Source: Adiantum capillus-veneris
Lineage: Eukaryota > Streptophyta > Polypodiopsida > Polypodiales > Pteridaceae
Length of the DNA stretch: 64,000 bases
Direction of reading: 5' to 3'
NCBI GenBank assembly: GCA_014529385.2
Contig: CM043956.1
Location: forward strand, 87,225,721 to 87,289,720
In this document: piece after piece, positions 33,345-42,808 of the stretch
Numbering within the stretch: the stretch's first letter is position 1
How the letters are laid out: each line of letters begins with the position of its first letter
Position numbers and translations under genes: made by a program
Notes under the pieces: generated by a model
What the model was told of the DNA's origin: nothing
Databases searched by the model: none
The model's input: the letters and a program-made list of their open reading frames with translations, nothing else

Positions 33345-34563
33345 TCAAGAAAAGGTCTTACCTTTTGCTTTAAGTTGATCCATCATAGGAACAACAATTT
33401 TGACATAATCACTGATATACTGTCGATAAAATCCAGCCATGCCTAAAAATATTTGAAGTTCCTCAACCGTGTTGGGATATGGCCATCGAAGAATGGCAAC
33501 GACCTTGTCCGTGTCCATCTTGATGCCAGAATAAGAGATCACATGACCGAGGTAATGTATCTCTGTTTTAAAGAAATCGCACTTGCTTTGCTTAGCATAC
33601 AACACGTGAGCTTGTAGCTGTTTAAAAACTAATCGTAAGTGTTCTATGTGTTCATCTTCAGGCTTACTGTAAATGAGAATGTCATCAAGGAAAACCATAA
33701 AAAAAAATTCCAAGATAGGTACGTAAGACACTATCCATGAGTTTCATAAATGTAGGTGGAGCATTGGTTAGACCAAAAAGCATAACCAAAAATTAAAAAT
33801 GCCTGAACCGTGTTCTAAAGGCAATTTTGGAGATATCTTGTAAAAGGATGCGCACCTGGTGGTATCCTGAATGAAGATCTATCTTTGTATAGTATCTTGC
33901 CCCATGGAGTTGATCAAACAACTCATCTACTCTTGGTAGAGGATACTTGTTCTTCATGGTTATGGCGTTTAATCCGTGATAATCTATGCACATGCGCATA
34001 GTGCCATCTTTCTTTTTTACCAATAGAATTGGTGATGCCCAAGGCGAAGTGCTAGGTCTAATGAAATTACGGGCGAGGTAGTTAGCCAATTGACTCTTAA
34101 CCTCCTTGGCTTCTTTAGCACTCATACGATAAGGTGGTTCACTCATCGGTTTAGTGCCTAGCAAGACATCTATGCCATGCTGCACATTACGTATAGGGGG
34201 TAAACCCGATGGTAAATCACTTGAGAACACATCACTATACTCCGTGAGTAAGTGAGTTAGCTTTTGCAGTGCAAAAGGAGAAAGTAAACTAGAGTTATGC
34301 TGGGATGGAGAATCTTGTAATTCTTGTAATGTTGGTTTTACAACAGTTGCACGTTGCTTTATAGAATTAAAATTGAGATCACTTTGCTCGTTAGATTTGT
34401 TAACACTTTGTTTATCAGTAGAATTCATTGCACTTTGCATACCATTACTACAATTCACTGCACTTTGCTCTTGAGAATTCACAAGACTTGGAGACAAGCA
34501 ATAACACAAAAAGACTTCATCTATTAAATCTCTTTCTGCAAAATAGAAAGCTCGGCTGTACAT
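33345..34563 (-). pseudogene. Reverse transcriptase of gypsy C
   Basis: The first half (34563-33793) has [45 protein letters not shown] and [12 protein letters not shown]. After a frame break near 33790 and decayed 'MLFGLTNAP', the second half (33731-33345) has the catalytic F-L-D-D-I, IHYLGHVIS and FLGMAGFYRQYI. The order and spacing are canonical. Confidence 0.88.
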
Positions 34564-34826
34564 ATAAGAGGTGCAGATGGTATATTTTTCTCACCAAGCA
34601 AAAGCACATGTTTACCATTGGCCATAAAGGATAAGTTGTTGTGTTCATAACTAGTGTGCAATGTGTTTCCTAAACCATGCAGCCACTCTTGTCCTAAAAC
34701 TACATCAGCACGGTCCATGTTCATAACTTGGAAGTCAAGGGTCATTGTATGATCTTGAACAATAAGCTCAATCCCTTGAACTACTGTGTCCCATACTTCT
34801 TTTTCATTCCCAGACATCTGCTCCAC
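34524..34826 (-). pseudogene. Protease-region remnant of gypsy C
   Basis: TLDFQVMNMDRADVVLGQEW is the segment after the protease active site (VVLGQEWL). The catalytic D-S/T-G would lie further upstream but is lost, because unrelated LTR sequence begins at about 34836. Confidence 0.7.
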
Positions 34827-34835
34827 CTGGCATGA

Positions 34836-35258
34836 TGATGTGGCAGGCTATACGGATTTTCACGTTTTGCACTGGCTGATGATGTGGCAGCTGTACCAAT
34901 TTCCATAAATTATGCTGGCAGCTTTTGGTATTGCTTTTGGGACCAGAAGCTTTTGAGTTTGAAGGCTTTTCATGTAAACTGCTTTTCAGGCCAAGGGCCT
35001 TTAAATATGAGGTTATGGCTCATTCTCTGGCATGCTTCCTGGAGAAGGTGCAGAGTTTGGAGTACCGACTTGTACTGTGTTGATGCAATATAAAGTAATA
35101 CCGAAAGGGGCGCCAAGGTTTGGGGCCAATACTCTTTGGGGTGGAATTCCGCCACTCCGTGTCGTGTGTCGTCTCTCTCTCTCTCTCAATACTGTTTTTA
35201 TTGAAGTGCTAAATGTCTGTTCAGTCTGTTCTTTTCTATTGGCACGTGGTGCCCGTCT
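34836..35258 (+). repeat. Foreign LTR-like insertion inside gypsy C
   Basis: On the plus strand, two 'GATGTGGCA...' units like those in the element J fragment, a TATA-like TTTAAATATGAGG (about 34997), and a CT-rich end (35170-35190). This replaces the gag and protease start of gypsy C. Exact ends are not resolved. Confidence 0.5.
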
Positions 35259-35261
35259 TGT

Positions 35262-35364
35262 GTGTGCTAGTCTCCACCCAACCGTGCTATCTTATAGCCT
35301 CCCCCTAGCGTACACACTATCCGGCCGTGCTGGTGGCCTTGCCCATAGGACCCATGTCCTTACA
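35262..35364 (-). repeat. Extra partial LTR copy inside gypsy C
   Basis: 103 bp matching the element's own LTR (GTGTGCTAGTCTCCACCC to CCTTACA), lying just inside the primer site. It lacks the last 20 bp of the LTR. Confidence 0.85.
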
Positions 35365-35408
35365 TTCGCACGCACATGCAACCCGCTTTTTGCCTCCTCC
35401 CAAAAATA

Positions 35409-35420
35409 GCTCTGATACCA
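35409..35420 (-). promoter_or_regulatory. Primer-binding site of gypsy C
   Basis: TGGTATCAGAGC on the minus strand, one base inside the 5' LTR end. Confidence 0.9.
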
Positions 35421-35421
35421 G

Positions 35422-35544
35422 TGAAAGGGTGGTGGTAATGCATGTGTTAGTCTCCACCCAACCGTGCTATCTTATAGCCTCCCGCTAGCGTACACACTGT
35501 CCGATCGTGCCAGTGACCTTGCATGTAGGACCCATGTCCTTACA
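35422..35544 (-). repeat. 5' LTR of gypsy C
   Basis: 123 bp; right flank CTAGG. Confidence 0.9.
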
Positions 35545-35981
35545 CTAGGCCATTAAATGTTACATTGTTATTAGAGCATAAGGTTTCTCTTTTCTTTCTC
35601 AAGAAGGGAGGTCCTCAAGCTAGCTATAAATGGTTGGTATTATTGATTGCATTTGAGTATGTAGAATCGGGATTTTTCAGCCTTACAGTGCGCCTGCCTT
35701 CGTGCAGATAACGGGGCATCACTGTCGAGAGCTATGGTCTTAATAGTGGAGTCCTATGGGGCTTGCCTACGGCTTAACCACTATTGAGCTATTAGAATCT
35801 TGACAGGAGCCGATGCTGTGTTGGTGTTGAACGACCCTCTCTTCTATTCCTTGCAATTAATGGTATTCGAGCCATGGGTACAGTAGCTTGAGTGCTTTTT
35901 CTAAAAGGGTAAAGAGGAGTAGCAACTAGGGCTTGAAGTGCCAAAGTACATCTAAAATGTTTACACCTAAAAGTTGTTAGA

Positions 35982-37304
35982 ATGGCTGACAATAGTAAAG
36001 AGAGTGAAATTAATGTTGATAACTTTGATTTTGCTAATAGCAGGCTACTAATGATGCCCCTATGCTTGTTAACTATCTTGTTTCTAGGCTTCAACAAGCC
36101 ATGGGCAATCCATCCCTCCAAAGTGAAGTGCAACGGTAGCTTCGTGCTCATGGGATTCTCCAATCTCCCCACATGACGAAAGAGTACCTAGGAAGCCTCC
36201 TTGTGAGACTTCCAAAAGAGGCCTCTCTCCGATTCAAGAAGAAGAAGAGGATCCATACGAAGGGCTCAGAAATTTGCTTCTTGATGACGCATCTCCTTCT
36301 CAAAGGAGAACTCAAAAGCCCCCACCGAAGGAACGAGAAAGAATTGAGTCTCCTGCCACCTCGACGGAGATGGCTCCACAAAGACGGCGGTCTAAACGCT
36401 CTCCATCACCGCCAAAACAGAGAAGACCATCGCACACTTCTCCACACCATAATTCAAAGAGGCATGACAAAAAGCAAGAGAAGAAAAAGCCGAGAAAGAG
36501 GACACCCTCTTCTCCATCTTCTTCATCCTCTTCCTCTTATGAAAGTGATGGTGCAGACAAAGAAGATCAAGGCAAGAAAAAGGCGAGAAAGAGGCCACCC
36601 TCTTCTCCATCTTCCTCAAGTTCTTCATCCTCTGAAGAAAGCGATGGTGCAACTTTTGAACCATCAAAAAGAAGAGGCCATAGGAAATCCTATGCCATGT
36701 GGAAGAGATCGTCCAAGCTCAAGAAGTTCAAAGAGGGAGGGAAGAGCATCTCTTTCCTTACCTACAATGGCACCAGATCAAGAAGTTCAAAGAGGGAGGG
36801 AAGAGCATCTCTTTCCTTACCTACGATGGCACCTTTGGTGCTACGGACAAAGTCTTGGCCTTTATCCAACACTTCGATGCGGTGTTTGGAGATGAGGGCT
36901 TCGCAGAGTCCTCTAAGCTACGCCATGTAGCTATGCACTTTCAAAAGTCCGCCAAGCAATGGTGGTCTAGCCTACAGGCCAACGATGAAGCTCCACAAAC
37001 ATGGAAAGCTTTAAGAGCTTCCATTATGAAGCAGTTTTTGGCCACCGATGCCAAAGACAAAGTACTCATCGAATGGTGAAGCTTGAAGCTCTCTCCCTAC
37101 GAATCCATTCACAAATATGTAGACAAGTTTTGGGACCTACAACTCAAAGCCACTGTCTTCAAAAAGTTGGATATTGGAGAGCAAAAGCAACAATTTTGTG
37201 TGGGCTTAACTGAAGAAATGGTGGAGTATGTCAACTCCCAGAGGCCACGCACCATATTCAAGTGTGAGTATATACTCCAATGCAATGATAGAGCTCATCT
37301 ATGA
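35982..37304 (+). pseudogene. Gag of gypsy D
   Basis: Starts MADNSKESEINV at 35982 and passes through at least two frame changes. A Ser/Lys-rich domain lies at 36400-36660 (two 'SSPSSSSSSS' blocks). The gag core begins with FKEGGKSISFLTY (duplicated, see 36721), then FGATDKVLAFIQHFD, KQWWSSLQ and, after TGA 37077-37079, SPYESIHKYVDKFWDL. The frame ends at 37304 without a zinc knuckle or pol. It is related in order and motifs to the gag of element 1. Confidence 0.75.
36721..36838 (+). repeat. Tandem duplication, 2 x 59 bp, in gag of D
   Basis: AAGAAGTTCAAAGAGGGAGG at 36721 recurs at 36780 with one substitution nearby. 59 is not a multiple of three, so the duplication itself shifts the frame. 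Confidence 0.9.
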
Positions 37305-38640
37305 AAGACATGTGTCTGACATGATTGTAATGTATCCGAGACTATGCCATCTCACACCTCAGATACATGCAGACCAAGCCAATCCTAGCTCCTCTTACAA
37401 TGACTAGCAAACCGCAACACATCTAGAAGAATTGCTCTCTAAGAAATACCTGGCGTCCGTTGTCTCTCAAGCATCTCACTGAGATCAAGTTTTGTGCAAT
37501 CTCAGGAACATAACCTAAGTTGCATTATACGTTAAACATTAACCATATTATACGTGTTTAATGCTCGTATAATATGTAAAGGAGTATAAAATGATTGTAT
37601 TTATATGGTGACACGTCACTGAATTTGGCTCTCCGTATTATTTCTCTGTACTTTGATCGAAGCTTTTCTTTGATCGAAGTGCTTAGTATATATATGCAAC
37701 CACCGGAGCCCCTTCACCAGCATTCACACAACGAAATATTGAGCTATTTGATAAAACTAATGCTCTTCTCTCTATAAGATAAATTTTATAATTTATAGTT
37801 TTTTTGTCTACATTTTAAATTGAATAGTTTTGAATCAAAATAAAATTTAGAACTTGCTCTTTCTGCATTGGAGTTTTTTCATACTTAAAGAGAAGAAAAA
37901 TTAGGTTTATAACCATCTAGAGTGTTGTGCACAACGTGACTGTAGATGCAGAGTTAGAGCGATGTTAGAGCGGCCATGCTCTAGCGAGACACAACAGATT
38001 GATCCTCTTAGGACAGAGATGCCTTCTACCATGGAGATGAGTGATATAAATTTCTTTGACATGCTCATGCTAGAGGCTGATATGGTGATGCCATGACATG
38101 ATTATATAATCCGTATGGATGATGAGGAAGTGATGACTACCTTGGAGTTAGGATTGACACGTCCATTCATGACTAGTTCTAGTAGTGATGTAGTGAGGGT
38201 TGATATACCTACTACGGATAGATTGGCAGAGGTCACTACACATGGTGTTGATACAATTGGCATGGATATGCTGGTAGAGATTACATGTTTATCATTAGTC
38301 TTTGGGACTCTCATGTAAAACCTCTTAGTGTCGAGACCCAACATAGTAGCTGCAGTGGGAGCGTTTGCAATCGGGGTTGTCAGCCGAGTGATGACTAACA
38401 CTAGCATGATGCATCATGGAGTTGTGCAGGTTATTACAGAATACCTGCAAGGTATGCATGCCAATTCTAGGAAGGATATATGCTTCCGCACACTGCTAGA
38501 CCTTATACGACGACATTCATCGACTTTGAGAGAGCCTGTGGGCATAGGTTGAGACAAGTTTCCTCCCTATGCCTGTTGTACATACTACTAGGTCCTATCG
38601 TAGTACCACTTATTGACGCATTTGCCTTTAAGTGGTAGAT
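37305..38640 (+). other. Unassigned remainder before the 3' LTR of copia B
   Basis: 37500-37930 is AT-rich with two 'TTTGATCGAAG' motifs and may be a second LTR of element E. 37930-38640 is probably the decayed 3' part of copia B, with short frames only (38115-38318, 38328-38552). Confidence 0.35.
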
Positions 38641-38846
38641 TGTTGGGGTAAAGGCGGTGTGCCCCTTACTCTGGTCGGATGCACTAGAGGCATCCAACTA
38701 CCCATCACTTGTACACACTTTATTCTTTACTAGATAGAAGATTAAGGGGCTCACACAAACACATTGTGGTGATGTGCTCCACCCATATCCTGTGTTCTGT
38801 GTGTGTGTGTGTGTGTGTGTACATGCACAACATTCATGCTCTCACA
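38641..38846 (+). repeat. 3' LTR of copia B
   Basis: 206 bp, TGTTGGGGTAAAGG to CTCTCACA; contains (GT)11 at 38799-38820. Confidence 0.85.
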
Positions 38847-38851
38847 AGGAG

Positions 38852-39586
38852 CCAAATCTAGAGTAGCAGGGCGTTGATGGAGACCAAATATTCAACTTCT
38901 AGTTAACCCTCTACACCAACTTGGATTTTCTCTATGCAGTATCCGACCAATCAATGAAACCTTAGCTCGACTATGCCAAACTGTAATTTCCCGACATAAT
39001 TATGACTTTCCCGTACTGCCCCGACGTATTTACGATACCGTTTTCTATAAAAATAATTCCTGTGAAAATTTCATTTGGTCCCGTTTCTGCTCCGGGTGAT
39101 CATTTTTAAATCCGATGGAGACTAAAATATATATTTTTATGTTTAGGTTAGCATAAAAAGCACATTGCTTTTCAAAAACGCCGAAAAGCACGAAAAGCTA
39201 AAATTAGCGTAAAAAGCAAAAAAAAAATCCTAAAATTGAACCACGTCATCCACTGGAATAAGAAAGCGGAAGCACTTAAAACGCAAAATTTTACAAAATT
39301 GAACCATAGCCTTCTTGGAACACGTAGATTAAGGATCGGACCTTGCTTTTTGCAAAAAAGTACCTAAAAGCATAAAAAGCATGAAAAAACTAAAAATAGC
39401 GGATTTTTTCAAAACTGAACCAAACGCCTGTCTAACCTACTCGAACATGGAAACGGCCTTGCTTTTTGCTTTAGAACCTTCCAATACTGTTAATCAAGCA
39501 TCTTAAATCAAAATTTGGCAAAATACATCTTGAAAGCTACTTTAAAAAAAAAAAAAAGAAGAGACCCAAAAATTGGGGATCTTACA
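38852..39586 (-). repeat. 3' LTR of gypsy F
   Basis: The right end TGTAAGATCCCC (39586, minus) follows a polypurine tract (GTGGGAGGA). 39150-39586 matches 56340-56699. Rich in 'AAAAGC' phrases. The left end is placed where copia B's flank begins and is approximate. Confidence 0.65.
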
Positions 39587-40085
39587 TCCTCCCACACTTG
39601 AAAAACTCAAGGTGTCCTCACGTCAACCTGAAATCCGGATAATTTAGTTTCATTACATGATCACATTCCCAAGTGGCATCTTCTTGAGGATATGTTGACC
39701 ATTTAACAAGGTGTTCAATAATGGTCCGATTACATAAAGGCTTTCTTATACTCTGAAGTATCACTTCGGGGTATACTTCAAAAGTTCCATCGATAGAGGT
39801 AGATAATAGAGAATCATCAAGAATATGTTGCGGATCAGGTACATACTTCTTGAGTAAGCTGACATAAAAAACATCATGTACCTTTATGTGTGGTGATAAC
39901 AAGAGTCTGTAAGCTTGATCATTAATCCGCTCTGTGATTACAAAAGGTCCACAATATCTGGCACTTAGCCTCTTACATTTACCCATCGATAAAGAACTAT
40001 GTTTTGGTTTCACTCTCAGAAATACAATATCACCCTCCTCAAAAAGTCTGACAGATCGTTTTGGATCAGCAAGGTCTATGGGCAA
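39587..40085 (-). pseudogene. Integrase C-terminus with chromodomain-like tail, gypsy F
   Basis: The frame from 40085 has DPKRSVRLFEEGDIVFLRV, LSARYCGPFVITERI and VHDVFYVSLLKKYVPDP, the standard integrase C-terminal domain, then a chromodomain-like EHLVKWSTYPQEDATWE. TGA at 39620-39618 is followed in frame by GHLEFFKCGRM and a TAA inside the LTR. Confidence 0.8.
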
Positions 40086-40272
40086 CTGTTTGAGCTCTTG
40101 GAGTAAGCTCTATTGCATGATCAACATCACGCTTGGGTGGTAATTTTGAAAGTTCTTCGAAAAATATATCATCGAATTTTGTTATCCATTCGGGTTTTGG
40201 TGAATCTATTTTCTTCTCCTTAGGGTTAAGCTTTACTGCGTAAATCCTTTCATTTTTCCTATGGCTCTTCAT
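40072..40272 (-). pseudogene. RT N-terminus of gypsy F joined to integrase C-terminus
   Basis: KPEWITKFDDIFFEELSKLP, then DVDHAIELTPRA, which is the segment just before RT in chromoviruses. Within ten codons the sequence passes into LPIDLADPKRS of the integrase tail. RT, RNase H and the integrase core (expected about 2.5 kb) are deleted. Confidence 0.8.
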
Positions 40273-40417
40273 AGTTTGGTAAAGTTCACTAGTCTGAGCT
40301 TAGGCTTTCCCTGTTTCCCAGTAATTGTAACCCTAGAGTTTTGGTCATTTTCAAAAGTCAATGAAGCGTCTTTACCTCCATTCCTAGAATTCCATCATAG
40401 ATTCCTATGGGTAAGAC

Positions 40418-40765
40418 TCAGAAGTTTGCACAAGTATTATGACCATCCAAAACAAAATTCAAGTTATCCACTGACGTAGAAGATCTAACCTTCCTACTCG
40501 TAGCTAATTCCATTGTAAGGTCTGTATCACGGTGTTCAGGCACAATGAGGTTTTCGATGCACTTAGGAGATATGAAAGAATGTGTACTCCCTGAATCAAT
40601 CAATAGGGTAAAACGGTTACCTTGATACTCCGCTGGGGTTTGAATTACTGAAAATTGTTCATTCACTCCCTGATGTTCAATTGTAGCATGAACATACGGC
40701 TTGATTTCCTTCACCTCTAGCCCCTTGAGCTCTGTTAACTTGAGGTTTTCCTTGAGGTCTTTCAT
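40418..40765 (-). pseudogene. Protease of gypsy F
   Basis: 115-residue frame with an intact catalytic loop L-L-I-D-S-G-S-T-H-S-F-I-S. Upstream is a charged linker (LKGLEVKEIKPYVH). Downstream the frame stops within the flap region and continues in pieces to 40280. Confidence 0.8.
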
Positions 40766-40989
40766 CTCCTCCTCCTCCTAGACGAGGTTGACAGTTAACA
40801 TTTCCGTTGTTGTTATTGTTGGCAGGCGGTCCATTTCCAACAAAAGGTGGATTGCTTGGTCTAAGATTTCCTTGGTTTTGGTTAAAGTTTTGCTGATTGA
40901 AGTTTCTCTAAATTTTTGGTGGTCTGGGTCTAATTTTTTTGAAGTTCTTATTCAGATAGAAGTTTCTATGTTCATAATTGTCCACTAAT

Positions 40990-41778
40990 CCTGTGAAGCT
41001 CAAATTGTTAAATGGACAATCCTTGGATTGATGACCAAGATCAAGACAAATGTAGCACAAATGATCCTGTCTGGCTTTCATACGTAATAAGCTCTCTCTT
41101 CTTTGTTGTGGATTTCTAGACCCTTGTTCCTCCTTGGAACGGGGCCTTTTGATTTCATGAGCAAGAATAGGTTTTGGTTTCCTCTTTCCGGTAGTAGTAA
41201 ATAGATAAATCTATTTAAATGGGTTTTCCTGCATCAAGGACATCTGCAATATTGGTAAGATGAAGACTCTGGAGTTTAGTCTTCATAGGATTATGTAACC
41301 CTGACACGAATCAAGCTACTTTGACCTCTTGAGTCATTCCTGTTGGAGCATACTTGACAAGGGTTAAGAAATGTTGATAGTATGATTCCAGATCTATGGA
41401 GGCTTGAGTACATTCAAGAAACTCATTCATACAGTTTGAATGATAGTTCTTCTTGAGCTAGGTTTTAAGGTAATCCCAAGTTACAGCATTAGGATCAACA
41501 TTGTTTTTTGTGCAATTGTCTCTCCACCAACGCTTGGCTGTTTTCTCTAGTTTGAACTTAGCGGTGATAGCTAAGTTCAAACTGTTTTTTGTGCAATTGT
41601 CTCTCCACCAACGCTTGGCTGTTTTCTCTAGTTTGAACTTAGCGGTGATAGCTTTTTTTAATGCTGACGAATGAGCCAAATTAAAGTAGTCATTCATGCG
41701 CTCAATCCAATCTTCAAGAACTTTGCCTACATCTTTGCCTTCCCCGCTAAAATTCCCACGTTGAGACTTGCAAAGCAT
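40990..41778 (-). pseudogene. Gag and zinc knuckle of gypsy F
   Basis: Gag core in 41778-41458: EDWIERMNDYFNLA and TAKRWWRDNC. An in-frame 81-bp tandem duplication repeats the WWRDN segment. The nucleocapsid has a complete CX2CX4HX4C knuckle (CYICLDLGHQSKDC, about 41056-41015), followed by an Asn/Pro-rich tail toward the protease. Confidence 0.75.
41503..41664 (-). repeat. Tandem duplication, 2 x 81 bp, in gag of F
   Basis: The plus-strand segment starting GTTTTTTGTGCAATTGTC recurs after 81 bp (41503, 41584), duplicating 27 codons exactly in frame. Confidence 0.9.
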
Positions 41779-42080
41779 AGCATCGATGTCTCTATCTCAA
41801 TGATGGTGTGTTGAGGAACAATAGGCGCATTTGCGTTAGCAACAACTACATTTACTCTTGGAGGCATGGTAACTTACTGCACCATATCAACCAAGGTCAC
41901 ACTTAGTAAAATATTTGAATCCGCTCAAAGTCCTTAAATCAAATAGAATACACAATTGAAGATAAGATGAGAGAGAAATAGGAGAAAGAAGAATGAATAA
42001 ATTAATCCAATTTCTATATCACAAAACTTTGGGTTTTTGAAAGATCTACAAGTGTCTTGAAAGTTTCTAATAAATCCTAA

Positions 42081-42093
42081 TGGCTCTGACATA
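42081..42093 (-). promoter_or_regulatory. Degenerate primer site of gypsy F
   Basis: Minus-strand TATGTCAGAGCCA where a TGGTNTCAGAGCC-type site is expected. The 5' LTR beyond it is gone: 8 bp later the sequence is LTR G. Confidence 0.45.
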
Positions 42094-42101
42094 ATGCACT
42101 C

Positions 42102-42238
42102 GTGTTGTATGTGTAGGATGGTCTCAGCTTGAAAAGCTAAAGAGATTTCCTCCGTGTGTGTGTCATCTGTGTCCTCATTATGTTGATCTAGGTAGTGTTT
42201 GCATGCACTTCATGGGTGTGTGAGTCGCTCCCGCAACA
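42102..42238 (+). repeat. 5' LTR remnant of G
   Basis: Matches 52170-52317, from GTGTTGTATGTGTAGGATGG to CGCAACA. The upstream 0.8 kb of the LTR is missing. Confidence 0.85.
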
Positions 42239-42239
42239 T

Positions 42240-42257
42240 TGGCGCCGTTGTCGGGGA
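42240..42257 (+). promoter_or_regulatory. Primer-binding site of G
   Basis: TGGCGCCGTTGTCGGGGA, complementary to the tRNA-Asp 3' end except for one position. Confidence 0.85.
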
Positions 42258-42808
42258 CACAAGGACCTAAGTAGGTTTCCTACTAACACTCGTGTGATGG
42301 TTGCTTGATTTAGTTTCAGCTAAAGAAAGCGTTTTTCTTAAGTGGATCCGGAAGAGGATATTCCGTGATCAAGTGGATAGCTAGGAAGCGTGTGTCTTGC
42401 TGAGGGTCTGCGACTAGATAGGTTTAGTTAGGATCTGTGGATTAGAGTAGTTGTTGGTGGTCGAGTGATTTGTGAGGTGATAAAAGCGTTTACTAGTCCG
42501 TGTGTGGCAGTGAAGCGTTTACTAGTTCTTGTGTGGCAGTGAAGCGTTTTTCTACTCATAGATGCAAAACCCTATATGATTTGTAAGAGTAGTTTTAGGT
42601 AAATGATCCGATTCTGATCTAGAGCTATTCAACACTGAATTATTTGCTAAAGTGCTTGATTGCATTTGAAATCACGAAAAAGTGTGCTTTTGAGGGTAAA
42701 AATGCATTGAACAAGCTTTTGTGGATATTTTTGTATGACCGACTGATGCTGTGCATATAAAAGAGCATTTGCAAGGGTTCTGTGAAGAAAACCTGCAATT
42801 CTGTAAAC

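Larger units (their letters stand above)
31189..35544 (-). mobile_element. Gypsy C, complete chromovirus-type insertion
   Basis: 4356 bp, minus strand. LTRs of exactly 123 bp (31189-31311, 35422-35544) start TGTAAGGACATGGG and end CTTTCA. The target duplication CTAGG is perfect on both sides. The primer site TGGTATCAGAGC (35420-35409) and polypurine tract (AAGGGGGG, 31315-31322) are in place. Internally it has protease, RT, RNase H, integrase and chromodomain but no recognisable gag; a foreign LTR occupies that place. It sits inside the LTR of gypsy D. Confidence 0.9.
27089..38846 (+). mobile_element. Copia element B, opened by nested insertions
   Basis: LTRs at 27089-27324 and 38641-38846 share start TGTTGGGGTAAAG and end CTCACA. 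Flanks are AGGAA (27084-27088) and AGGAG (38847-38851), a 5-bp target duplication with one change. The primer site is TTGGTATCAGAGC after the 5' LTR. The internal gag/protease piece at 27340-29086 and the unassigned piece 37800-38640 are what remain. RT, RNase H and integrase are absent, replaced by elements E, D and C. Confidence 0.8.
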
